From positions 1 through 8,651 of the forward strand of contig CADCPJ010000029.1 in the NCBI GenBank assembly GCA_902803245.1: 8,651 bases of DNA, given 5' to 3'. Shown one piece after another: positions 1 through 7,177 of the stretch. The translations under genes were made by a program, and so were the position numbers. A model generated the notes under the pieces. The model saw only the letters and a list, made by a program, of their open reading frames with translations, did not search any database and had not been told where the DNA came from. Position 1 is the stretch's first letter, and every line of letters begins with the position of its first letter. Source of the DNA: an uncultured Lachnospiraceae bacterium (GTDB taxonomy: Bacteria > Bacillota > Clostridia > Lachnospirales > Lachnospiraceae).

Positions 1-1755
1 CTGAAGATGCGCGCCAAGGGCTTCGCAGCCAATGAAGAGAATCCGCTGATCCTGCACGACATGAACCGCTGCGTCCTCTGCGGCCGCTGCGTCAGGGCCT
101 GCAACGATCTCCGCGGCGTCAAGGTTCTCCAGTACCAGAAGAAGGACCTCGAGGTCTACACGGGAGCTCTTCACGACAGGCTCTTAAAAGACGCCAACTG
201 CCGCTTCTGCGAGGCGTGCGTCGAAGTATGTCCGACGGGCACCATCCGCGACAAGCTGGCAAGCTCCGAGGTCAGAAAAGAAGACTATGTGGTTCCGTGC
301 CGCATGGGATGTCCCGCGCACATCGACGTGCCGCGCTACATCCGCTTCATCAACCAGGGCGACTACGCTTCCGCGAACGCCACGGTCCGCGAGAAGGTTC
401 CGTTCCCGCACTCACTCGGATACATCTGTGTCCACAACTGCGAGACGGAGTGCAAGCACCAGTACCTCAACGAGCCGGTATCCATCCGCAACCTGAAGAG
501 ATTCGCTGCGGAGCATGACGACGGCGAGTGGAAGAAGAAAGCATTTAAGAAGCCCTCTACCGGGAAGAAGATCGCCGTCATCGGCGGCGGCCCCGCGGGT
601 CTTACTGCCGCTTATTTCGGCGCGAAGCTCGGACACTCCGTCACTGTCTTTGACGAGTCGAAGAAGCTCGGCGGCCAGCTCCGCTACGGCATCCCCTCCT
701 ACCGCCTTCCAAGGGAAGTGCTGGACAAGGAGATCGCGGATATCCTTGAGGCGGGCGACATCACCGTGAAGACGGAGACGAAGGTGGAACATGCCCCATC
801 TCTCCTTAAGCAGGGCTTCGACGCCGTGTTTGTGGCCGTCGGCACACATCAGGGCGCAAGGCTCCCGCTTCCGGGCAACGACCTCGAGGGCGTTCAGGTC
901 AACACGGACTTCCTCCGCAAGTTTGAGGAGGGATGTGCCCAGGTGGGCGAGCACGTGGTGATCCTCGGCGGCGGCAACGTGGCCATCGACTGCGCCGGAG
1001 CGGCGTTCCGCCTCGGTGCGAAGACCGTCGACATGGCATGTCTTGAGGCCTATGACGCGATGACTGCGACGGACGAGGAGAGAGCGTGGGCACTCGAGGA
1101 AGGCGTCGTCCTTCACAACTCCAAGACCTTCCCGCAGATCATCGGAGAGAACGGCCGCGTCACGGGCGTGGAGATCAAGAGCGTCGGCAACTTCCGCAAG
1201 GAGAACGGCCGCATGATGTTCGACGTCCTGGACGGCACGGAAGAAGTGCTTCCCTGTGACACCGTCATATTCGCGACCGGCCAGAGGCCGACCATTCCGA
1301 TGGATGCAGAAGCCTTCGGCCTCGAGCTGACACATGGCAATTACATCGCGGGCAAGGGCCAAAGCGGCGAGACCAGCGTGAAGGGCATCTGGGCAGCGGG
1401 CGACTCCCTGACCGGAACGACCTCCGTGATCAAGGGCATCGCCGGCGCGAGAGACGCCATCAAGGCGATCGACATCTACCTCGGCGGAGACGGCAATATC
1501 GACGAGAACCTCGCTCCCGAGCAGGTGAAGGACCCGTATATCGGCATCATCGACGGCTTCGGAGATTTGAAGAGGACAGAGCCGAATGTGGTTCCGGCAC
1601 CTGAGCGCGTGGAGAACTGGAAGAGCTGCGGCCCGATGGACAAGGGCTTCGACGAGAAAAAGGCGAAGTGCGAGTCTGAGCGCTGCCTGCAGTGCGACCT
1701 GAGACTGTGCATCTCGAACCCCAGGTCCTGGGGCGACTTTTCAAAGGAGGCTTAA
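1..1755 (+). CDS. Iron-sulfur/FAD NAD(P) oxidoreductase, NuoG-like region fused to GltD-like domain (5' partial)
   Basis: The reading frame is open from base 1 (CTG AAG ATG), and the first visible residues match the middle of NuoG/HydA-type proteins, so the true start, probably with a [2Fe-2S] domain, lies outside the window. Numbering from the ATG at 7, two [4Fe-4S] motifs follow: C22-x2-C25-x2-C28-x3-C32 and C65-x2-C68-x2-C71-x3-C75. A GltD-type N-terminal cluster region follows (C98, C102, C141, C145, C149). The FAD Rossmann motif GGGPAG is at 193-198, the NAD(P) Rossmann motif GGGNVA at 321-326 and the FAD-closing motif GIWAAGD at 460-466. The C-terminus carries another Cys group (C555, C560, C563, C568). 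Such proteins pass electrons between NAD(P)H, FAD and iron-sulfur clusters in the cytoplasm. The usual YRR of GltD after the second Rossmann strand is C345-L346-E347 here, which argues against classical NADPH binding. It is the upstream partner of the NuoF-like gene. The physiological substrate is unknown. Confidence 0.88.
   Translation: MKMRAKGFAANEENPLILHDMNRCVLCGRCVRACNDLRGVKVLQYQKKDLEVYTGALHDRLLKDANCRFCEACVEVCPTGTIRDKLASSEVRKEDYVVPCRMGCPAHIDVPRYIRFINQGDYASANATVREKVPFPHSLGYICVHNCETECKHQYLNEPVSIRNLKRFAAEHDDGEWKKKAFKKPSTGKKIAVIGGGPAGLTAAYFGAKLGHSVTVFDESKKLGGQLRYGIPSYRLPREVLDKEIADILEAGDITVKTETKVEHAPSLLKQGFDAVFVAVGTHQGARLPLPGNDLEGVQVNTDFLRKFEEGCAQVGEHVVILGGGNVAIDCAGAAFRLGAKTVDMACLEAYDAMTATDEERAWALEEGVVLHNSKTFPQIIGENGRVTGVEIKSVGNFRKENGRMMFDVLDGTEEVLPCDTVIFATGQRPTIPMDAEAFGLELTHGNYIAGKGQSGETSVKGIWAAGDSLTGTTSVIKGIAGARDAIKAIDIYLGGDGNIDENLAPEQVKDPYIGIIDGFGDLKRTEPNVVPAPERVENWKSCGPMDKGFDEKKAKCESERCLQCDLRLCISNPRSWGDFSKEA
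1744..1750 (+). promoter_or_regulatory. Ribosome binding site inside the end of the upstream gene
   Basis: AAGGAGG lies 8 bases before the ATG at 1759 and within the last codons of the preceding gene, whose TAA is at 1753-1755. This fixes the start of the NuoF-like gene and suggests translational coupling, so the two proteins are probably made in similar amounts. Confidence 0.85.
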
Positions 1756-1758
1756 GGC

Positions 1759-2946
1759 ATGACGAAGACATTCGAAAACGCCGGGGCGATCGGCTATGCA
1801 GAGCTTCTCGAGAAGATCAAAGGCGCAAATATCATGGAATACGGGCTCAAAAGAGAGCCGCTTTCGGATAAGATCTACGCGGCATGCGCCAAAGAAGGCG
1901 ATGTCTACGTCCATGCGGGCTTAAACAACGCCGATGTGGACGGTGCGCTCCTCGCACTCCTTAAGGACGATGCGGATGCAGTGCTCTCCGGCATCGCTGT
2001 GGCGGGCATGCTCGTCGGAGCAGCGGCGAAGTTCCTGTATCTCCCGGAGCGGGAGAAGGAGCTGACGGAAGAGATCCGCCCGAAAGCTGAGGAATATAAG
2101 ATTGTTGTTGTAAATGACATCATCAACGTGCGCGAGTCCGAGGGAGACCTTCTCCTTCATCTCGCCACGGCGAAGGACCTGGCGGATCTGGTGGACGGCA
2201 CTTTTGCCGCGGGGCACTATGTCGTGCTTCCCGGCGAGGCACCGAAAAAAGTCGCTCCGGACACAAAGGTCACTGACCTTGTCCCTCAGGACGGAGTCAA
2301 GGCCTATTACCTCGGCTATCAGTATTATACACCGGAGGAGGCCGCGTCCCTCACGGCTGCGGACGCGACAAACGGCGTGATCCGCGCGCTGACCGAAAAG
2401 GACTGCATCGTCACCGAGACGGCAAAGCTCCTTCTTAAGGACCGCGAGGCGAGCTGCGGGAGATGCGTCTTCTGCCGCGAGGGCCTCATCCAGCTGGAGT
2501 ACATGCAAAAAGAGATCACACAGGCCCGCGGCAAGGCTTCCTTTGCGGATCTGACGACCGAAATCGGCGAGGCGATGGGCTATAACACGCTCTGCACCGT
2601 CGGCCAGGTGTCCGCGGACATCGCGCTTTCCGCCATGAAGAAATTCGGCGACGAGTACGACGCCCATATCAAGAAGAACAAGTGCCCGGCGGGAGTCTGC
2701 ACGTCCTTCGTGCACATCTACATCGATCCGCAGACCTGCACGGGCTGCGGGGACTGCCTGGATGTGTGCCCTGCAGACGCCATCGAGGGGAAAGCGAAGT
2801 TTATCCATATGATCGACGAGTTCGAGTGCACGAAGTGCGGCAAGTGCATCGAGGCCTGCGAAGAGGGCGCAATTATGCAGACGGCGGGCAAGCTGCCGAA
2901 GCTTCCTTCAAGGCTCACGAAGGTAGGAAAATTCAAGAAGCATTGA
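1759..2946 (+). CDS. NuoF-like iron-sulfur protein lacking the NADH/FMN motif, with 2[4Fe-4S] ferredoxin tail
   Basis: A 395-residue cytoplasmic electron-transfer subunit. Residues 230-280 carry the NuoF C-terminal cluster signature: SCGRCVFCREG (C233, C236, C239) with the fourth cysteine C279 in LCTVGQ. After a linker with C309 and C314 comes a bacterial-type 2[4Fe-4S] ferredoxin domain, C327-x2-C330-x2-C333-x3-C337P and C357-x2-C360-x2-C363-x3-C367. The first 200 residues align loosely with the NuoF core (for example the stretch around 74-100, like the NuoF segment before YIYLR), but the glycine-rich GRGGAGFP-type FMN/NADH motif is absent and the protein is shorter than usual NuoF/HydB proteins. 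I infer that it wires electrons between clusters and does not oxidise NADH itself, the pyridine-nucleotide site being supplied by the FAD protein upstream. It ends the operon before a terminator. An NCBI-style name would be NADH-ubiquinone oxidoreductase-F iron-sulfur binding region protein. Confidence 0.85.
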   Translation: MTKTFENAGAIGYAELLEKIKGANIMEYGLKREPLSDKIYAACAKEGDVYVHAGLNNADVDGALLALLKDDADAVLSGIAVAGMLVGAAAKFLYLPEREKELTEEIRPKAEEYKIVVVNDIINVRESEGDLLLHLATAKDLADLVDGTFAAGHYVVLPGEAPKKVAPDTKVTDLVPQDGVKAYYLGYQYYTPEEAASLTAADATNGVIRALTEKDCIVTETAKLLLKDREASCGRCVFCREGLIQLEYMQKEITQARGKASFADLTTEIGEAMGYNTLCTVGQVSADIALSAMKKFGDEYDAHIKKNKCPAGVCTSFVHIYIDPQTCTGCGDCLDVCPADAIEGKAKFIHMIDEFECTKCGKCIEACEEGAIMQTAGKLPKLPSRLTKVGKFKKH

Positions 2947-2967
2947 GTATAAATACGCGGCAGCATG

Positions 2968-2999
2968 AGCCGGGAGTGCAATATCTCCCGGCTTTTTTT
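2968..2999 (+). terminator. Rho-independent terminator of the redox operon
   Basis: A perfect 9-bp stem AGCCGGGAG (2968-2976) / CTCCCGGCT (2985-2993) with an 8-base loop is followed by a run of seven T (2993-2999). It sits 21 bases after the stop of the NuoF-like gene and separates the redox operon from the regulatory genes. Confidence 0.93.
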
Positions 3000-3011
3000 C
3001 GATATAAACGC

Positions 3012-3038
3012 GCAGCTTTCGGGAGAGCGGAAAGCTGC
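3012..3038 (+). promoter_or_regulatory. Inverted repeat in the leader of the response regulator gene
   Basis: GCAGCTTTC (3012-3020) and GAAAGCTGC (3030-3038) form a perfect 9-bp inverted repeat around a 9-base spacer, 33 bases before the chosen ATG. No T-run follows, so it is unlikely to be a terminator. It could be an operator (possibly autoregulatory) or a leader hairpin. No convincing -35/-10 pair was found near it, apart from a lone TATAAA at 3003-3008. Confidence 0.45.
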
Positions 3039-3071
3039 CGCAAAATGAGAGCGGACCTTTTGGTGGTGGAT

Positions 3072-4670
3072 ATGCGAAAAGTACTGATTGCGGACGACGA
3101 GCAGCTGATCTGCCGGATGATCACGAAGATGATTGACTGGGAAGGAAAGGGCCTTAAGCTGGCGGGAACCGCGGACAACGGCCTCACCCTTCTTCAGATG
3201 ATCGAAGACGTGCACCCGGACATCGTGATTACGGATATCCGGATGCCCGGCCTCGACGGCCTGTCTCTGATCGAGAGGGCTCTCGCAGTACACTCCCAGC
3301 TTGACTTCATCATTATCAGCGGCTATAAAAACTTTGAATACGCCCATCAGGCCCTGACGCTGGGCGTGCGCCACTATCTCTTAAAGCCGATCGATGAGGC
3401 CGAGCTGAGCGAGACCCTCGACCGCATCATCAGGGAAAAGGAAAAGGACGATGAGTCGAGATCGAGGAGCGAGGCGCTTGAGGAAGAGCGCTTCTCCCAC
3501 AGGCAGAATGTGAGGCAGCATTTTTTAAACAATATCCTGCGCTCCGCAAATATCGGAGTGGGGGAGGAGACGGAAGACGAGGACAGCTCCCTTGCATTTC
3601 GGAACAGCAGGTATCTGGCGTTCCTCGTGAAAGTGGACTGGACGGAGGAGGGGGAGATTGCTCCCGGCATCCTTGAGATCCTTAGCGCCATCATCGAGAG
3701 AGAGGAGCGGGAGTGGGGATGCGAGTATGTGAACTCCCACGTAAAGAGCGGGGTCGTGTCCGTCATCAATTATCCAAAGGGGGCCAGGGAGTCGCATCCC
3801 GACGACATGGAGGGCCTCTTTACGAAGTGCCGCAAGGAAATTGACAAGTTCTCCGGCTATTCCGTCACGATCGGAGTCGGATCCGAGAAGGGGGGCATCG
3901 GAGAGACCAGACAGGCGATCGACGAGGCCGTCGCCGCAGTGAAATGCCGGATCCGGAAGGGACTCGGGAGAATCATTTTCTTCGACAGGCTCTCCTATCA
4001 GAAGGTGAATGTCGAAGAGATGGTGAACCCCTCCCGGAAAGGGATAGCCAGGGCAGTGGAATCCCTTGACGCGGAGGCGGTGAAGAACGATTTTCAGCTG
4101 ATGAGCGAGGAGATCCGGGCGAATCCGAGAAACTCACCGGCAGCGGTCTTCGAACTCACGGAGATCTTCCGTGACCTCATCGTGGAAGTTTTCCGGGACA
4201 ATGCGGTAGATGAGAAGACAGCAAAGGCATTTGCGGATGAAACGGATCTCCTGATGGACAGGGCGACGAGCGAGCCCCAGCTCGTCCAGTACTTTGAGGA
4301 CGCGGTGGAGCGGTTCTTCCGGCAGATCCTCTCGGAGAGGCGCCGGAGCGGGCAGGCCCCGGTCCGCCAGGCCAAGGCCTATCTGTCGGAGCATTTCCGG
4401 GAAAATCCCACGCTCGAGCAGGTGTCCGACGTGGTGGGAATGAGTCCCGCCTATTTCAGCACGCTGTTTAAAAAAGAGCTGGGCATCGGGTTCAGCGAAT
4501 ATCTGATCCAGCTGCGCTGCGAGGAGGCGAAGCGGCTCATGCGGGAGACGGGTGAGAGCATGAACCGGATCGCCGAGGACGTCGGGTACCTGGACGCAAA
4601 GTATTTCAGCCGGATTTTCCGCAAGACCGTCGGGATCAAGCCGAGCGAATACAGGAAGCTCTACCGGTGA
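3072..4670 (+). CDS. YesN-type response regulator with AraC DNA-binding domain
   Basis: A 532-residue two-component regulator. Residues 1-120 form a receiver domain with acidic pocket D8-D9, phosphoacceptor D55 in TDIRMPG, S83 and K105 in LLKP, so all key residues are present. The middle (about 120-430) is a poorly conserved region typical of long YesN proteins and contains charged helical stretches. The last 100 residues are a double helix-turn-helix AraC/XylS domain ending in the familiar GIKPSEYRKLYR. Phosphorylation by the adjacent kinase should switch DNA binding; in this family targets are usually nearby sugar transport or binding-protein genes. I chose the ATG at 3072 because receivers of this type begin M-R-K-V-L-I-A-D-D-E and a GGTGGTGGA stretch lies just upstream. 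An in-frame ATG at 3045 would add nine residues and cannot be excluded. It is the first gene of a probable three-gene operon with the kinase and the ABC protein. Confidence 0.93.
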   Translation: MRKVLIADDEQLICRMITKMIDWEGKGLKLAGTADNGLTLLQMIEDVHPDIVITDIRMPGLDGLSLIERALAVHSQLDFIIISGYKNFEYAHQALTLGVRHYLLKPIDEAELSETLDRIIREKEKDDESRSRSEALEEERFSHRQNVRQHFLNNILRSANIGVGEETEDEDSSLAFRNSRYLAFLVKVDWTEEGEIAPGILEILSAIIEREEREWGCEYVNSHVKSGVVSVINYPKGARESHPDDMEGLFTKCRKEIDKFSGYSVTIGVGSEKGGIGETRQAIDEAVAAVKCRIRKGLGRIIFFDRLSYQKVNVEEMVNPSRKGIARAVESLDAEAVKNDFQLMSEEIRANPRNSPAAVFELTEIFRDLIVEVFRDNAVDEKTAKAFADETDLLMDRATSEPQLVQYFEDAVERFFRQILSERRRSGQAPVRQAKAYLSEHFRENPTLEQVSDVVGMSPAYFSTLFKKELGIGFSEYLIQLRCEEAKRLMRETGESMNRIAEDVGYLDAKYFSRIFRKTVGIKPSEYRKLYR

Positions 4671-4676
4671 CGCGCG

Positions 4677-4694
4677 TGCCGCAAGGCCGCGGCA
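4677..4694 (+). other. Short GC-rich hairpin between regulator and kinase genes
   Basis: TGCCGC (4677-4682) pairs with GCGGCA (4689-4694) across six bases, just after the regulator stop. There is no T-run, so it would not be an efficient intrinsic terminator. It may be a minor RNA-stability element within the operon, or chance in GC-rich DNA. Confidence 0.25.
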
Positions 4695-4742
4695 GGGAAT
4701 GCTGAACAGTTACGTTTGTTCTTACTTGAGAGATATTAGGAA

Positions 4743-5621
4743 ATGAAGATTGCCGCTGCCATTGTAATACTGATACTCATTGCCCTGGTGATATATCTGC
4801 TGCTCTACGTGCAGGAGGTGCAGGGAATTCTGCGGCTGATCTCAGGAAGAGCTGTAAAGAAGACAGAGATCGTGCCGAGGAAGAAGCTCGGCATCCTGAA
4901 AGCGGAGCTTATGGAGAAGCAGAAGGCCGTGAGAAATTTAAGCGACGCGGAGAGGGACCGGGAGCTCATGGAGACCCGGATGAAGTTTGCGCAGCTCCAG
5001 AATCAGATCAATCCGCACTTTCTGTACAATACCCTGGAGAACATCCGGGCCAGGGCGATCCTCGACGACAACGACGTGATCGCGGACATGACCGAGGCCC
5101 TGTCCCGCTTCTTCCGCTACAACATCAGCAAGCGGGCGGATATCGTGAAGCTCTCCGAGGAGCTGGACAACATCCGGACCTACATGCACATCCAGCAGTA
5201 CCGCTTCACCAACAAATTCGATTTCCAGGTCTATGTCCACGACGACGAGCCCGGGGTGATGGAAGCCAGGATTCCGAAGATGACGCTCCAGCCCATCGTG
5301 GAAAATGCGATCTTCCACGGCATGGAGAACAAGATCGGGAAGGGGCACATCGAAATACACATCGAGTCCGACGAGAACAGCGTCTTCGTGATCGTGGAGG
5401 ACGACGGGGTCGGGATGTCTCCGGAGAGCTTAAGAGAACTCGAGGACAAGCTTGTAAGGGAGCCGGACGGAACATGGGAGACGGGGCACGGCAGCGACGG
5501 CATCGCCATGCGGAACGTCAACAACCGCCTGAAGCTCTTCTTCGGGGAGGAGTGCGGCATCCACGTGTCGAGCACCGAGGGGGTCGGAACGGAAGTGGAG
5601 CTGATTCTGCCGAAGAGATAG
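4743..5621 (+). CDS. Short LytS/YesM-type sensor histidine kinase without external sensor domain
   Basis: A 292-residue membrane-anchored kinase of the HisKA_7TM-independent LytS/YesM (His_kinase plus HATPase_c) type. One hydrophobic helix spans about residues 3-23. A charged, probably coiled-coil linker (about 45-85) leads to the phosphoacceptor motif QINPHFLYNTLEN with H92. The N box is QPIVENAIFHG (N188), the G1 box EDDGVGM (219-225) and the G2 region GHGSDGIAMRNVNNRL (248-263), so catalysis should be intact. YesM and LytS kinases usually carry a large extracellular or multi-helix sensor part; here almost nothing lies outside the membrane, so the input probably comes from a partner protein. 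The start is fixed by an in-frame TAG at 4737-4739; the ribosome site is weak (GAGAG at 4728-4732 or AGG at 4738-4740). The gene lies 72 bases after the regulator, its likely cognate partner, and 71 bases before the degenerate ABC gene. Confidence 0.9.
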   Translation: MKIAAAIVILILIALVIYLLLYVQEVQGILRLISGRAVKKTEIVPRKKLGILKAELMEKQKAVRNLSDAERDRELMETRMKFAQLQNQINPHFLYNTLENIRARAILDDNDVIADMTEALSRFFRYNISKRADIVKLSEELDNIRTYMHIQQYRFTNKFDFQVYVHDDEPGVMEARIPKMTLQPIVENAIFHGMENKIGKGHIEIHIESDENSVFVIVEDDGVGMSPESLRELEDKLVREPDGTWETGHGSDGIAMRNVNNRLKLFFGEECGIHVSSTEGVGTEVELILPKR

Positions 5622-5662
5622 CCGGCTTTTGGCACATCGAAGGCTTCTTTTGCCGGGACAAT

Positions 5663-5682
5663 TCTGTCGGCGGCCGGACAGA
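5663..5682 (+). promoter_or_regulatory. 6-bp inverted repeat next to the ABC gene ribosome site
   Basis: TCTGTC (5663-5668) and GACAGA (5677-5682) are perfectly complementary around an 8-base spacer and end directly at the AGAGGG ribosome site (5685-5690). An RNA hairpin here could tune translation of the downstream gene. The stem is short and may be chance. Confidence 0.25.
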
Positions 5683-5692
5683 TAAGAGGGAT

Positions 5693-7177
5693 ATGAAGAG
5701 AGAATTTCTCCGCATTCACAATCTGGTGACAGGTGAGGAGGAGGGTGGGCTCAGCCGGTTCCACCTGCGCCTGTCGTGTGGGGATTTTGTGGAGATGCTC
5801 GGGACGGAAGGGGCGGGCAAAAGCGCCGCCGCGTCCTTTTTTTCCGGAAAGGAGAAGATCCGGGAGGGCTATGTCCGGATCGCGGGAGTGAGATACTATC
5901 CCGGGGAGACCCTTTCCGGAGCGGATATCCAGTGCATCGGACCGGTTCCCTCCCTCGCAGAAAGCCTCACCGTTGCGGAGAATGTCGCCCTCCTCACGCC
6001 CAAGCGGCGGATCCGGGGCCTCATCCGTCACAAAGATATGGAAGCGAGGGTGAACTTCCTGCTCGCCGAGTTCGGGCTGACGATCCGCGCGGACCGGAAG
6101 GTACAGGAGCTTTCTGAGAGCGAAAAGCGCTGCGTGGAACTGGTGAGGGCGGCGGAAAATGAGGTTCCCTTCATTTTTTTAAGCCACGTATTCGACTCTC
6201 TCGGCCAGGCGGACATCCAGCTCATCGAGGAGTGCCTCCTGGAGCTTAAGAAGAGGGGGACCACGATCCTTATCTTAGGGGGCGGGTTTCCCATCTTCCG
6301 CGGGCTCGACGACCGCATCGTGGTGCTCCGCGGAGGGCAGACCGTCCGCACCATCTACAGCGGGAGCTTTGACCGGGAGGAATATGTCAAGTGGGTGTTC
6401 GGCGTGACGATCCCGGAAAATGTGAGGCAGGAAGCCACCGTCCACCTTCAGAACAGGGAGACGGACCGATACAGGGAGACGGACCGGCACGGAGAGGGCG
6501 GCCGGGACGAAGTGCTGAGGCTTGGGTCCGTCAGATTCGGGGCGTCGGAGGAAATCTCGATGTCGGTTATGCGCGGCGAGATTGTCGGCCTCTATGACAT
6601 GAACAACGTCTGCAACCGGGAGCTGATCCGTCTGCTCACAGGCGGTATGGAGCCCGATTCCGGATGGATGTCCCTCATGGGACGGCCGTATGCTCCGGCC
6701 TCCTTAAGGGAAGCGATCCGCAGAGGGGTCTCATTTATTCCCGGCACGGTTCTTCAAAATGCAGTGATCGAGGGCATGAGCTGCGGCGAGAATCTCGCGC
6801 TCTCCACTTTGCGGCAGCACAGCCTGCTCGGAATCTTTCCCAAAAAGAGAGTCCTGAAGTTCCTTGAGAGGGAGTTCCTTCCGGAGACGGGGGACGGGAC
6901 GGGAGCAGACGGGGCAGGTGGGCTCAGCAGATATGATAAGATGCGGATCGTCCTTGGCAGGGCTCTCATCTCCCGGCCGGTTCTCCTTCTCGCCGAGGAC
7001 ATCGCAAGCGACATGAGCGTCGGCATGCTGAAGCTCGAAAATGAGTATTTCTCCAGGCTGACCCGGGAGGGCTGTGCGGTTCTCATTTCCTCTCAGAACT
7101 TCACTGTGCTCCGGCAGATCTGCGACCGCATCCTCGTGATCAACTCCAATCAGGAGGCGTCCGGCCTCCGCCCTTAG
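5693..7177 (+). CDS. Degenerate tandem ABC ATPase of the RbsA/MglA sugar family (probable pseudo-ATPase)
   Basis: The 494-residue length and two-cassette layout match sugar-importer ATPases such as RbsA and MglA (about 500 residues). Cassette 1 keeps Walker A (GTEGAGKS, 37-44), but its signature is LSESEK (140-145) instead of LSGGQ-like, Walker B DEP is replaced by S164-H165-V166 and the H-loop SH is replaced by glycines near 196-198. Cassette 2 has lost the Walker A glycines and basic residue (D302, N305, C307, N308 in the region 295-311), has LSRYDKM (411-417) for LSGGNQQK, and A434-E435-D436 for DEP; it keeps the ISSQ segment (465-468) and DRILVI end typical of this family. Nucleotide binding at site 1 is possible, but normal hydrolysis is unlikely. 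The frame is intact, so this is not a decaying pseudogene in the ordinary sense. The ATG at 5693 fits the family start and follows AGAGGG. Position between kinase and binding protein suggests a regulatory or coupling role (inference). Confidence 0.85.
   Translation: MKREFLRIHNLVTGEEEGGLSRFHLRLSCGDFVEMLGTEGAGKSAAASFFSGKEKIREGYVRIAGVRYYPGETLSGADIQCIGPVPSLAESLTVAENVALLTPKRRIRGLIRHKDMEARVNFLLAEFGLTIRADRKVQELSESEKRCVELVRAAENEVPFIFLSHVFDSLGQADIQLIEECLLELKKRGTTILILGGGFPIFRGLDDRIVVLRGGQTVRTIYSGSFDREEYVKWVFGVTIPENVRQEATVHLQNRETDRYRETDRHGEGGRDEVLRLGSVRFGASEEISMSVMRGEIVGLYDMNNVCNRELIRLLTGGMEPDSGWMSLMGRPYAPASLREAIRRGVSFIPGTVLQNAVIEGMSCGENLALSTLRQHSLLGIFPKKRVLKFLEREFLPETGDGTGADGAGGLSRYDKMRIVLGRALISRPVLLLAEDIASDMSVGMLKLENEYFSRLTREGCAVLISSQNFTVLRQICDRILVINSNQEASGLRP
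6453..6486 (+). repeat. In-frame 18-bp direct repeat in the inter-cassette linker
   Basis: The 16-base sequence ACAGGGAGACGGACCG occurs at 6453-6468 and again at 6471-6486 (period 18), giving the peptide repeat RETDRY-RETDRH. It lies in the linker between the two ABC cassettes, so the duplication extends a flexible charged segment without breaking the frame. Confidence 0.8.
7153..7169 (+). other. Hairpin at the 3' end of the pseudo-ATPase gene
   Basis: GGAGGC (7153-7158) pairs with GCCTCC (7164-7169) across a 5-base loop, just before the stop codon. It has no T-run. It could slow or stabilise the message end, but evidence for a role is weak. Confidence 0.25.

Noticed and set aside
412..1362. 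316-codon open frame on the minus strand
   Set aside because: It lies wholly antisense to the clearly conserved FAD oxidoreductase, has no recognisable motif, and is expected from GC-rich third-position bias.
1921..2808. 295-codon open frame on the minus strand
   Set aside because: It mirrors the NuoF-like gene and is explained by the codon bias of the coding strand; its product shows no known domain.
2682..3071. Long upstream extension of the response regulator frame
   Set aside because: The extra codons overlap the NuoF-like gene and cross the strong terminator at 2968-2999; the receiver domain begins properly at 3072.
5474..5692. Upstream extension of the ABC gene frame into the kinase gene
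   Set aside because: The extension is an out-of-frame reading of the kinase ATPase domain; the ABC fold begins at the ATG at 5693.
5693..7177. Classification of the ABC gene as a pseudogene
   Set aside because: The frame is full length, has a ribosome site and keeps structural segments of both cassettes; only catalytic motifs are lost.
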